Assembly: GCA_002327925.1 (NCBI GenBank)
Contig: DCVA01000054.1
Coordinates: 745 to 25,308 of the forward strand
Direction: 5' to 3'
Source of the DNA: Anaerolineales bacterium UBA2200
Lineage (GTDB): Bacteria; Chloroflexota; Anaerolineae; UBA2200
Length of the DNA stretch: 24,564 nucleotides
The translations under genes and the position numbers were made by a program. Numbering within the stretch: the stretch's first letter is position 1; each line of letters opens with the position of its first letter. Below the pieces are notes generated by a model that had not been told where the DNA came from, did not search any database, and saw only the letters and a program-made list of their open reading frames with translations. This document shows, piece by piece, positions 7,930-15,332 of the stretch.

Positions 7930-8442
7930 CTAGTAGCTGTAACTGGTAATCAAGCGGCCCAGGGCATCATACAGGAACACCGTATCGCCATCATTGTTCC
8001 AGATCAGGTTACTCCCAGTGTACAGGTCGGTTTGGGTGTTCTGGCCCTGCCCGCTGTGTACTTTCACCTTTTCGCCGGGAGCGAGCACGAACAGGGGAAA
8101 TACGTAGCGATGATGGGCTGCGTCTTCGAGTCGCCATCCCGCCAGACTGATGCTTCTCTGGTCGTAGCTTCGCAGGCACACGTACTCGCCGGAGGGGTCC
8201 TCTCTGGTGCCGTGTTGAAAGTCCGAGCAGGCCGGGTCAACACGCACGTCAGGCGGTAGTGGTGTGGGGGTTGGTGTTGGCAGCGGGCGCTCTACCAGCG
8301 GGATGTAGGCCCTGTCTGCGCTGGCAGCAGTAGCCACAGTGGCAGCTACCTCGCAGGCGAGAATGAGAGAACCAGCGAGCCCTGCGGCCAACAACACTGC
8401 GGCCGCAGGGCGGGGCGGTTGTGACGCAAGAATTGGCTCCAT
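7930..8442 (-). CDS. Exported lamin-tail-domain (LTD) protein
   Basis: The ATG at 8442 has AGGAGG (8451-8456) 8 bases upstream on its strand. The 170 residues begin with a hydrophobic leader rich in Ala/Leu (about 13-43). A short Thr/Pro linker (about 52-64) follows, then a lamin-tail-like domain to the C-terminus (about 68-170), with the family pattern G-E-Y-V..N/L..I-x-L-x-G-W-x-L-x-D, F-x-L-x-P-G-E-K-V, and W-x-N-x-G-D-x-V-x-L-x-D. Bacterial LTDs are Ig-like beta domains found in exported nucleases and surface proteins; here the domain stands alone. The gene lies 96 bases downstream of the transglutaminase-like gene on the same strand and may share its transcript. The stop codon faces the palindromic terminator. 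The precise role is unknown. Confidence 0.85.
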   Translation of the reverse strand: MEPILASQPPRPAAAVLLAAGLAGSLILACEVAATVATAASADRAYIPLVERPLPTPTPTPLPPDVRVDPACSDFQHGTREDPSGEYVCLRSYDQRSISLAGWRLEDAAHHRYVFPLFVLAPGEKVKVHSGQGQNTQTDLYTGSNLIWNNDGDTVFLYDALGRLITSYSY

Positions 8443-8538
8443 GATATGCCCCTCCTTGGTGGTCCGGCTGGGCCGACGGGCTGATGTCGGTATCCGGGCA
8501 GCGCGTCACGTCGTCAGGGCGCCCGGGACCGGGTCAGG

Positions 8539-10938
8539 TCAACCAGCCGGGCGAAGCGAGTTGGCCGAGACCCAGGTGTCCGTGCGTGTCCGACGTCTGA
8601 ACCTTGGTCTGAGCGCCTGTCCCCACAAACACAGGCGCAGTCTCCGCCATCGTGCGGCCAATTCCTTGCGCTCCCCGGCGGTGAGGCCATCGCGACTGAA
8701 CCTCTGCTTCGCGTATTTGCTGACCACGAACCGCACATCCTCCTGGTGTGAGAGCAGCAGGTTGCCGAGAGCCTCTCCGAATTCGTTTGGTGTCTGGTGC
8801 TTCTGGTGGGGCACACCCACCAGACCAGCCAGGCGTCGCATCTGCTCATAGACCCGGGAGGCGGGGCTCAGCCCCCTCAATCCGGCGTACCACCATACGA
8901 CAAGTGCGGATGCCGCTGCAAGAAGCATGCCGCCCGCGGCAAGCGCAGGACGAAGCAAACGCCGGTAAAGCGATGGGGGCTCATTCAGAGCAATGTCGAC
9001 TATATCGTCGTCACTGGCCGCCTCATCAGAACCATATTTGTCCTCATTCTCAGGAGCCACTGTGCCAGGGAGCAGGACCGTGCTGCCGCCCTCGGCGTCC
9101 GGGTTGCCGTCCGGGCGCTGGGGAGCTGGTTCAGATGAGGTTGGCTCGAATTTGACCCAACCATACCCCGGGAAGTAGACCAGGGGCCAGGCATGAGCGT
9201 CCAGTTGGCGAATAACGTAGCGGCCCAAAGTGCCGTCGTATTCGCCCGGCGCGTAGCCCTGTGCGATCCGGGCCGGGATGCCCAGAGTGCGACAGAGGAC
9301 CACCATCGCCGAGGCGTAGTAGTCGCAGTAACCACGCCGGCTCTCAAAGAGGAACCAGTCGACTACGTCGCGTCCGGCGGGAGGCGCGCTAATGTACTGG
9401 TCGTACTCTATGCGGCGAAGGTAGTTCTGGATCGCCTCAGCCTGATCGTAGGGTCTGACCGAACCTTTGGTGATCTCACGGGCGAGGCTCCGCACTCGCT
9501 CTGGTACGGATCGCGGCAGAGCCAGGTAACGCTCCCGAATCTGATTGGGATAATCCGTGCCAGAGTTCCGTAACTGGCCTGCGGTCGCGGAGGAGACCAA
9601 GGCGACCGCACTGTAGCTCTGGTTGAGGCGCAGAGGGGTGTTGCTCTGCAGCATTGAGATGTCCAGCGCGGATAGGTCCCCGGACAGGGGTTGAGCCGCA
9701 ACTCGGGCGACGGCCCCCAGGTCGATGCCAAGTAGTTGCCCGGGTACGAAGAGGAAGCTCTCACCAGACTGCAGCATGCGCACAGTGTAGGTCAAGACTC
9801 TTTGCGACTCGTAGGGCAGGTTCAGGGTGGCGGTTGGCTCAGTGAGGATGCCCGCCCCGCTGGAGATCTGCACAGCGGGACCAGACGCTTCCTGTCCATC
9901 TGTGATCTGCCACCGAACCGGGCCCGAGAACTTGAGGGCCAACTCGACCGAGTCGGTGTTCAGCCACCCGCTCCCCGTATAGCGGTCGTACACCACAGCC
10001 TGCCAGTAGTGAGACTGACGCGAAACAGTCTCCAGTACTGGCGTATTGCTCAAACTGACCGCGCCACCCAGAGTCATCGTCTGTCCGAACTGTACCAGGC
10101 TCGACGATCCCTGATAGTCCAGTGACGTAAACAAACGGGTCCAACGTTCCTGTACGTCATTCCAGGGCCCCTGGAATCTGTACCAGAAGCCGGCCAGGCG
10201 AGGGTTCTGTGCTGCCACAGGGACGGTCCAGGCCAGTACCATTGCCAGTGACGAGACCAGCAGCCCGTCGCGCAGGAAGGCAAGATCCACGTCAAGGCTG
10301 TAACTGATGGCGTCTTTTCGCCATGACCGCTGACGGAGATAGACATGCATCCGGACGACGAGCAGGAGGGCGAACAGCAGATATAGCGCAAAGTAGATCA
10401 TCAACCGTGGCGGGCCGTAGTAGATGTTGACCAGGCAGGCCACCCCGGCAGGGACAACGGCGGCCCAAACCCAGTGCCAACGCAGGATTGTCCAGACACT
10501 CCAGCAGCATAGCAGCCAGGTCAGGCCGGCCAGCAGTGCATCGAACATAAAGTTGGAGAGCCACGGTCCCGCACCGCCCGGAGCTGATACCCAGCGCCAC
10601 ATCTGCCGGGACATGACCTGAATCCGCTGGACAATCCCGGCGGTGGCAGGAACCATCTCGAAGGGAACGAGGGGAGGTGAAAAGATGAACGTCAGCAGTA
10701 GCGCAGTCCAGGCCACACCCAGCACAAGTAGCAGCAACAGCGCCAGGATTCCTGGCAGACGGCGCGACCGGGCCAGGGCAAGAGTCGCCAGCAATGCCAC
10801 GATGGCGATCCACTGCAAGATACCTAGGCCGCCGGTCCACTCCGCTGCTCGCACGGACCAGACCACGCACAGTAGCATTAGGACGAGGAGCAGGAAGGTT
10901 ATCCAGCCTTCCTCAAGACTCCATCTTGAACGTGACAT
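8539..10938 (-). CDS. Multi-pass membrane transglutaminase-like protein (TgpA type)
   Basis: I prefer the ATG at 10938 (MSRSRWSLEEGW, then membrane helices at once). An in-frame TTG at 11004 would add 22 polar residues. The 799 residues hold an N-terminal membrane part with about six to eight hydrophobic helices (about 12-260, DUF3488/TgpA-like). A long extracytoplasmic beta-rich region (about 265-480) follows, then a transglutaminase core with Cys538 (RGYCDYYAS), His582 (DAHAWP) and Glu598 (KFEPT) at the triad positions. After a Pro/acidic linker comes one more helix (about 685-705) and a DUF4129-like cytoplasmic tail. The usual third triad residue is Asp; Glu is a known variant in this family. 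Such proteins sit next to MoxR/DUF58 genes in many bacteria, but neither is present here. Its activity (protease, cross-linker or amidase) is not settled by sequence. Confidence 0.88.
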   Translation of the reverse strand: MSRSRWSLEEGWITFLLLVLMLLCVVWSVRAAEWTGGLGILQWIAIVALLATLALARSRRLPGILALLLLLVLGVAWTALLLTFIFSPPLVPFEMVPATAGIVQRIQVMSRQMWRWVSAPGGAGPWLSNFMFDALLAGLTWLLCCWSVWTILRWHWVWAAVVPAGVACLVNIYYGPPRLMIYFALYLLFALLLVVRMHVYLRQRSWRKDAISYSLDVDLAFLRDGLLVSSLAMVLAWTVPVAAQNPRLAGFWYRFQGPWNDVQERWTRLFTSLDYQGSSSLVQFGQTMTLGGAVSLSNTPVLETVSRQSHYWQAVVYDRYTGSGWLNTDSVELALKFSGPVRWQITDGQEASGPAVQISSGAGILTEPTATLNLPYESQRVLTYTVRMLQSGESFLFVPGQLLGIDLGAVARVAAQPLSGDLSALDISMLQSNTPLRLNQSYSAVALVSSATAGQLRNSGTDYPNQIRERYLALPRSVPERVRSLAREITKGSVRPYDQAEAIQNYLRRIEYDQYISAPPAGRDVVDWFLFESRRGYCDYYASAMVVLCRTLGIPARIAQGYAPGEYDGTLGRYVIRQLDAHAWPLVYFPGYGWVKFEPTSSEPAPQRPDGNPDAEGGSTVLLPGTVAPENEDKYGSDEAASDDDIVDIALNEPPSLYRRLLRPALAAGGMLLAAASALVVWWYAGLRGLSPASRVYEQMRRLAGLVGVPHQKHQTPNEFGEALGNLLLSHQEDVRFVVSKYAKQRFSRDGLTAGERKELAARWRRLRLCLWGQALRPRFRRRTRTDTWVSANSLRPAG

Positions 10939-10992
10939 GAGCCTCGCTTCCCTTTCAATCGGCGTACTGACTCCAGATACCATACGGCAGCG

Positions 10993-11020
10993 ACCCTGGT
11001 TCAATGCGCCCCCCCAGGGT
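10993..11020 (-). other. Hairpin at the start of the transglutaminase mRNA
   Basis: ACCCTGG (10993-10999) and CCAGGGT (11014-11020) are a perfect 7-bp inverted repeat with a 14-base spacer. They fall at the predicted 5' end of the minus-strand transcript from the promoter at 11023-11050. The structure could stabilise or regulate the ~75-base leader; no function is shown. Confidence 0.35.
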
Positions 11021-11022
11021 GC

Positions 11023-11050
11023 ATTCTAGCGGGCCACGGTGCACCGTCAA
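11023..11050 (-). promoter_or_regulatory. Sigma70-type promoter for the transglutaminase/LTD genes
   Basis: Reading the minus strand, TTGACG (11045-11050) is followed after 16 bases by TAGAAT (11023-11028). Both boxes match consensus in five of six positions. Transcription would start near 11016, leaving a leader of about 75 bases before the ATG at 10938. Confidence 0.65.
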
Positions 11051-11055
11051 ATTGC

Positions 11056-11084
11056 TTGACAGTCGGCTCGAAGGGTGTTAACAT
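11056..11084 (+). promoter_or_regulatory. Sigma70-type promoter for the Thr/Pro stalk gene
   Basis: TTGACA (11056-11061) is followed after exactly 17 bases by TAACAT (11079-11084). The -35 lies back to back with the minus-strand -35, and together they form the inverted repeat GTCAA-attgc-TTGAC (11046-11060). Confidence 0.7.
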
Positions 11085-11100
11085 AGCCATCAGCCGTGTG

Positions 11101-11127
11101 AGCCGGCCGCCGAGTGAGGCGCCGGCT
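11101..11127 (+). other. GC-rich leader hairpin
   Basis: AGCCGGC (11101-11107) pairs with GCCGGCT (11121-11127). The stem extends inward by GCC/GGC with one bulged C, and the loop is GAGTGA. TTTC follows. It lies in the untranslated leader of the stalk gene, about 10 bases after the predicted start of transcription. It may be an attenuator or a stability element. Confidence 0.4.
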
Positions 11128-11146
11128 TTCGTTCTGGAGATAGATC

Positions 11147-11848
11147 TTGAAGCAAAGCCGACTAGAAACGCTTCTGGACCGGTACGACAGCCTTACTGGC
11201 CGCCAGAAGGCGCTGGCGTTGCTGCTAATGCTGGTCATTCTGACATCATGCTGCAGCTACATGGTGGGCCTGGCCACCCTGATGTGGCGCCGCCAATCAG
11301 GGGCTCCGACTCCGACCGTCGCACCAACCTGGACCTCGACGGCTACCGGTTTTGTGCCTCCTACTCTGGTTCCTCTCATGTCGGCTACTTTCACCCCTCG
11401 CCCGAGCAGCACCACAACGCCTGCCATCCCGGCCTCGGCTACGGCGACACGGCGCGTCGTTCCGTCGCCGACTCTGACCGGAACGCACACTCCTTCGGCG
11501 ACAACGACTCTGACTCAGGAGATACCCACGGCCACCTTGGTGCCGGAACGCACAGCCACGTGGACCCCTACACCCACGTGTACTGATTCTCCCACTCCCA
11601 CACGCACCGAACAACCTGAGTCGACTCCGCTTCCGACAGCTACAACGCCGCCATCAGCAACCGCCACCCTGCCGCCAACTGAAGAACCCCTGACCGCCAC
11701 GCCTGAGCCGACTGCCGTGCCCCCGTCTCCCACCTTGGACCCGACCGCCACGAGCCCTGAGGACACAGCGTCACCGACCGAAACACAGGTTGAGGCTTCG
11801 GCCGGCACGCCGGAGCCTGCTGAGAGATCAGCAACAGCTCAGCGCTAA
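11147..11848 (+). CDS. Membrane-anchored Thr/Pro-rich stalk protein, function unknown
   Basis: The TTG start at 11147 is supported by GGAGA (11136-11140) six bases upstream and a strong promoter. The 233 residues have a charged N-terminus (about 1-21), one hydrophobic segment (about 22-47) and then about 180 residues of Thr/Pro/Ser/Ala low-complexity sequence with scattered Glu and no recognisable fold. The hydrophobic segment contains L-T-S-C-C, which resembles a lipobox. However, it continues hydrophobic for 13 more residues, so a transmembrane anchor is more likely than a lipoprotein. The composition matches the linkers of the DNRLRE proteins in this window, which suggests an extracytoplasmic stalk or a glycosylated spacer. 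No other domain is visible. It is divergently transcribed from the transglutaminase-like gene. Confidence 0.7.
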   Translation: MKQSRLETLLDRYDSLTGRQKALALLLMLVILTSCCSYMVGLATLMWRRQSGAPTPTVAPTWTSTATGFVPPTLVPLMSATFTPRPSSTTTPAIPASATATRRVVPSPTLTGTHTPSATTTLTQEIPTATLVPERTATWTPTPTCTDSPTPTRTEQPESTPLPTATTPPSATATLPPTEEPLTATPEPTAVPPSPTLDPTATSPEDTASPTETQVEASAGTPEPAERSATAQR

Positions 11849-11882
11849 AATCCGCGACTGGCGTGGGGCGGGCCCTGGTGGT

Positions 11883-11910
11883 TTGATATCCCCGGAAGAC
11901 GTACTATAAT
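11883..11910 (+). promoter_or_regulatory. Strong sigma70-type promoter of the M42 cluster
   Basis: TTGATA (11883-11888), 16 bases, then a perfect TATAAT (11905-11910). It lies 46 bases before the GTG start at 11957 and is the only strong promoter I see for the first three M42 genes. Confidence 0.75.
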
Positions 11911-11956
11911 CAGACGCTTTACGGCAGCTTGATATCTGCACCGAGGAGGCCAGTGC

Positions 11957-13033
11957 GTGCAAATCAAGGACTTTATGAAGCAGATCACCGAGGCCAGCGG
12001 AGTCTCCGGTTACGAGGGGGGCGTGCGCGAGTTGGTGCGCACGGAACTGGCAGCGTACTCGGACGAAGTACGCACCGACACGCTGGGCAGCCTCATTGCC
12101 CTCAAGAGAGGGCAAAGGCCAGACGATGTGCCGCAGCGCAGCATCATGCTGGCCGGACACATGGATGAGATAGGTCTGCTGGTCACCAAGTTGGAGAAAG
12201 GATATCTCCGCTTCTCCACAGTGGGTGGGTTCGACCTGCGCGTTCTGCTGGGTCAGGAAGTGATAGTTCACGGCCGGCGCGACTTCCCCGGAGTAATCGG
12301 TACACGTCCTCCACACGTGCTCGGGCCTGAAGATCGCGATCAGGTCGTTCCTCTGGACCGGCTGTTCATCGACGTTGGATTGACCGAGGTTGAGCTGGGG
12401 AAGAACATCCGCGTGGGAGACATTGTCAGTTTGCGCCGCGAGTTCACCGAGCTCGCTGGTGGTCTGGTGGCGGGCAAGGCCTTTGATGACCGGGCCGCTG
12501 TCGCCTGCATCGATCAGTGCCTGCAGTATCTGGCCGGTCTCAGGCACACGTGGGACGTGTATGCCGTGGCCACCGTGCAGGAAGAGACAGGGTTGAAGGG
12601 AGCCCTGACCAGTGCGTTTGGCATCGATCCGGACATAGGTGTTGCGATCGATGTTGGGCACGGAAACATGCTCGGCGTGTCGGAAGTGGACACGGTGAAT
12701 GTGGGCGGCGGCCCGGCAATTGGCTTTGGCCCCAACATCCACCCGGCTCTCTACGAACAACTGACAGCCACTGCCAGCCGGTACGAGATAAGCCATCAGA
12801 TTGACCCGATCCCGGGCGCCAGCGGCACGGATGCCTGGGCCATGCAGGTGGTCCGAGAGGGTATACCGACGGCCCTCATCTCCATTCCGTTGCGTTATAT
12901 GCATACCACTGTGGAGACTATCTCACTCAAGGATATAGAGCGCATTGGCAGACTGCTGGCGCTGTTCATTGCCGGCCTGACCGAAGAATCGGCCGAGCAG
13001 CTGGGGCTAGCCCAGCAGAGCAGTGCGACCTGA
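11957..13033 (+). CDS. M42 family metallo-aminopeptidase, paralogue 1
   Basis: The GTG start at 11957 follows GAGGAGG (11943-11949) by 7 bases. The 358 residues fit the M42 (TET/glutamyl aminopeptidase) family. The metal and catalytic residues are His68 (AGHMDE), Asp177 (AFDDR), the Glu209-Glu210 pair (QEET), Asp232 (AIDVGHG) and His316 (RYMHTT), so the enzyme should be active. M42 enzymes are cytosolic, need two divalent metals (Zn, Co or Mn) and build hollow dodecamers that trim peptides left by proteases. The segment after Asp232 reads GHGN, whereas the three other paralogues in this window have a GD/DD-x-P pattern, so this copy is the most divergent there. It is first in a run of three M42 genes with gaps of 52 and 35 bases. 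Confidence 0.95.
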   Translation: MQIKDFMKQITEASGVSGYEGGVRELVRTELAAYSDEVRTDTLGSLIALKRGQRPDDVPQRSIMLAGHMDEIGLLVTKLEKGYLRFSTVGGFDLRVLLGQEVIVHGRRDFPGVIGTRPPHVLGPEDRDQVVPLDRLFIDVGLTEVELGKNIRVGDIVSLRREFTELAGGLVAGKAFDDRAAVACIDQCLQYLAGLRHTWDVYAVATVQEETGLKGALTSAFGIDPDIGVAIDVGHGNMLGVSEVDTVNVGGGPAIGFGPNIHPALYEQLTATASRYEISHQIDPIPGASGTDAWAMQVVREGIPTALISIPLRYMHTTVETISLKDIERIGRLLALFIAGLTEESAEQLGLAQQSSAT

Positions 13034-13085
13034 ACGGTGGAGCTTGGGACGGGAACGTGACATTCCAGGTACGAGGAGGAAATCC

Positions 13086-14120
13086 TTGCTGCTGAAAGAA
13101 CTCTCCGAAGCGGTAGGTGTCTCGGGTCATGAAGGCGCCGTACGCGAGGTCATTCTCCATGCCATTAAGGCCAGAGTCGACGAGCACCATGTGGACGCAC
13201 TGGGGAACCTGATTGCACTGAAGAAGGGTTACGGCGGACAGCGGCGCAAGGTGATGATCGCCGCCCACATGGATGAGGTCGGCCTGATGATTGTGCGCAT
13301 CGAGAAGGAAGGGTCGCTGCGCTTTCGGCCGGTGGGAGGCATCGACGAGCGCGTTCTTCTGGCCAAGAAGGTGCTCATCGGCGACAAGAAAGTCCCCGGT
13401 GTGATCGGATCCAAGCCGGTTCACCTTCTGGAGCCGCGCCAGCGGCAGCAGGTGATCAGAGTCGAAGATATGAGTATTGATATCGGCGCATCCAACCAGG
13501 AGGATGCGGCTAACCTGGTCAAGGTGGGTGATTACGCCTCCTTCGATGTGGCCTACCGTGTGCTTGGAGGTGAGCTACAGGCTGTGACAGGCAAGGCCTT
13601 CGATGACCGCGCCGGGTGCGCTGTGCTGGTTGAGCTTCTCAAGAACACGTATCCGTTTGACCTCTATGCCGTGTTCACGGTGGAGGAGGAGGTCGGGTTA
13701 CGTGGGGCCAAGGTAGCCGCCTACTCTGTCGCGCCGGATGTCGGCTTTGCACTGGAAGGTACCATTTGCGATGACATGCCCAAACAGAAGGATGCCAGCC
13801 CTACGACCGTGGTTGGTAAGGGTCCGGCTATCACGATCATGGATCGATCCATCATTGCCGATAAGCGGCTTGTGGATCTGCTCGTCACTGCAGCAGAGGA
13901 AAAGCGCATTCCGTATCAGTTCAAGCAGCCCGGTATCGGTGGAACGGATGCAGGCGCCATGCACCTGAGCCGGGAAGGAGTGCCCTCTGTGGTTGTCGCT
14001 GTCCCTGCCCGCTACATTCATTCACCTGTCTGCCTGCTATCTCTGAAGGATTTGCGCAACACGGTGGGCTTGATGAATCAGGCCCTGGCTCGGCTCGATG
14101 CGGTCGACCTGAGTCGCTGA
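13086..14120 (+). CDS. M42 family metallo-aminopeptidase, paralogue 2
   Basis: I place the start at TTG 13086. GAGGAGGA (13073-13080) is 5 bases upstream, and this start aligns with the other three M42 N-termini (LLKELSEAVGVSGHEG). An upstream in-frame GTG at 13023 overlaps the previous stop and lacks a ribosome site. The 344 residues carry His61 (AAHMDE), Asp173 (AFDDR), Glu201-Glu202 (in VEEEVG), Glu in ALEGT at the Asp/Glu position, and a final His in RYIHS. All positions needed for the two-metal site are filled. The role is the same as in paralogue 1: trimming of N-terminal residues from short peptides. Specificity cannot be read directly. The gene is close to both neighbours and probably in one operon. 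Confidence 0.94.
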   Translation: MLLKELSEAVGVSGHEGAVREVILHAIKARVDEHHVDALGNLIALKKGYGGQRRKVMIAAHMDEVGLMIVRIEKEGSLRFRPVGGIDERVLLAKKVLIGDKKVPGVIGSKPVHLLEPRQRQQVIRVEDMSIDIGASNQEDAANLVKVGDYASFDVAYRVLGGELQAVTGKAFDDRAGCAVLVELLKNTYPFDLYAVFTVEEEVGLRGAKVAAYSVAPDVGFALEGTICDDMPKQKDASPTTVVGKGPAITIMDRSIIADKRLVDLLVTAAEEKRIPYQFKQPGIGGTDAGAMHLSREGVPSVVVAVPARYIHSPVCLLSLKDLRNTVGLMNQALARLDAVDLSR

Positions 14121-14155
14121 TTGCCGTCATACACTGCTCACAGGAGGCACTACCC

Positions 14156-15160
14156 GTGAAGGAACTGATCGCTGAACTGACCGAGACGTGGGGCCCATCG
14201 GGCAACGAGGATGCTGTACGCAAGGTTATCGAAAAGTCCATCACCGGCCACGCGGATGAAGTACGCGTTGACGCGCTGGGGAACCTGATCGTTCTGAAGA
14301 AGGGCAACGTCAAGAAGGGTGTTGACAAGCGCCGAATCATGCTCGCCGCTCATATGGATGAGATCGGCGTCATCGTCAGCCATGTGGACGAGAAGGGTTT
14401 TCTGCGCTTTTCGGCCATCGGGGGGGTCTTTCCTCCGACTTTGCTGGGCAGCCGTGTCCAATTCGGTGATGGCAAGATCGGAGTGATCGGCCGCGAACGA
14501 GTGGTCAAGCCAGACGAGGCGCCGCGTATGGACAAGATGTTTATTGACGTAGGTTCCCCGGACAAGGGGCACGTTGGCCGCAGAGTGGGCGATGCTGCGT
14601 GCTTCACGCGGCCCTTCGTTGATCTGGGGCAGCGGCTCGTCGCCAAGGCCTTCGACGACCGGATTGGCTGCGCGGTGCTGGTGCAAACCCTGCTCGGACT
14701 CAAGACTACGCCTCACGACGTTTACTTTGTCTTTACGACCCAGGAAGAGGTGGGAGTCCGCGGTGCGACGACCTCTGCGTTCGGCGTGGAACCGGAAATC
14801 GCCGTCGCTGTGGATGTCACACTGACGGGCGATACTCCCGAAGCCCCAACCATGGCCGTGGCTCTGGGGGCCGGGCCAGCTATCAAGGTGAAGGACCGTG
14901 GTATGCTCGCTCACGTAGGAGTCAAGAACTGGATGGTAAGCACGGCAGAACGCCTGAAGCTACCCTACCAGTTCGAGGTGCTTGATGCCGGTTCCACGGA
15001 TGGCATGGCGATCCAGACATCTCGCGCCGGAGTTGCGACGGGAGTGCTCTCTATCCCCACGCGCTACGTGCATTCGCCGTCCGAGATGGTGGATTATGAT
15101 GACGTGCGTCACTCGGTAGAGCTCTTACTGGGGATGCTGAGCTCTCCGGTCAGTCTCTGA
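14156..15160 (+). CDS. M42 family metallo-aminopeptidase, paralogue 3
   Basis: The GTG start at 14156 is preceded by AGGAGG (14142-14147) at 8 bases. The 334 residues keep all M42 active-site motifs: AAHMDE (about residue 66), AFDDR, TQEEVG, AVDVTLTGD and RYVHSPSE. It is the shortest of the four. It closes the first M42 run, and a strong terminator follows 28 bases after the stop. The predicted enzyme is a cytosolic dinuclear-metal aminopeptidase. Three such genes in one transcript would allow mixed-subunit TET particles, as reported for Pyrococcus TET proteins; this is inference. Confidence 0.94.
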   Translation: MKELIAELTETWGPSGNEDAVRKVIEKSITGHADEVRVDALGNLIVLKKGNVKKGVDKRRIMLAAHMDEIGVIVSHVDEKGFLRFSAIGGVFPPTLLGSRVQFGDGKIGVIGRERVVKPDEAPRMDKMFIDVGSPDKGHVGRRVGDAACFTRPFVDLGQRLVAKAFDDRIGCAVLVQTLLGLKTTPHDVYFVFTTQEEVGVRGATTSAFGVEPEIAVAVDVTLTGDTPEAPTMAVALGAGPAIKVKDRGMLAHVGVKNWMVSTAERLKLPYQFEVLDAGSTDGMAIQTSRAGVATGVLSIPTRYVHSPSEMVDYDDVRHSVELLLGMLSSPVSL

Positions 15161-15188
15161 TCCACGACCTGACGGCGCCCATTTGCGG

Positions 15189-15226
15189 CAGGCCTCCGCA
15201 GTGCTCTGCGGAGGCCTGTCGCTTTT
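15189..15226 (+). terminator. Intrinsic terminator after the three-gene M42 run
   Basis: A perfect 13-bp stem (CAGGCCTCCGCAG at 15189-15201 with its complement at 15206-15218), tetraloop TGCT, then TCGCTTTT. The T-tract overlaps the -35 of the following promoter, so one transcript ends where the next begins. Confidence 0.85.
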
Positions 15227-15253
15227 GACCTATCTGCTCCAGCGGGCTAATAT
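15225..15253 (+). promoter_or_regulatory. Sigma70-type promoter of the transporter/M42-4 operon
   Basis: TTGACC (15225-15230), 17 bases, then TAATAT (15248-15253). Transcription would begin near 15260, about 70 bases before the chosen GTG start at 15333. I see no clear riboswitch fold in this leader. Confidence 0.6.
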
Positions 15254-15332
15254 AGTCGCGCCTTTACGTGCGCCATGATTGGTGCCTATATTCAGGCTGC
15301 GGGTCTTGTGCCCTGCGTGGAGGTCGACCCCT

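Noticed and set aside
8339..8851. Plus-strand ORF opposite the LTD and transglutaminase genes.
   Set aside because: It spans the end of one real gene and the start of another on the opposite strand, and is rich in Arg/Ser without a fold.
11056..11586. Plus-strand ORF of 176 residues overlapping the stalk gene in another frame.
   Set aside because: Its start lies inside the -35 box. The competing frame has a proper ribosome site, membrane helix and Thr/Pro stalk typical of this genome.
11828..12904. 358-residue minus-strand ORF of almost the same length as the M42 gene opposite it.
   Set aside because: The length match is coincidental; no domain is seen, and the plus strand has a promoter, Shine-Dalgarno and full M42 active site.
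13023..13085. Upstream GTG start for M42 paralogue 2 giving 21 extra residues.
   Set aside because: It overlaps the previous stop, has no ribosome site, and the added residues do not align with the other three M42 N-termini.
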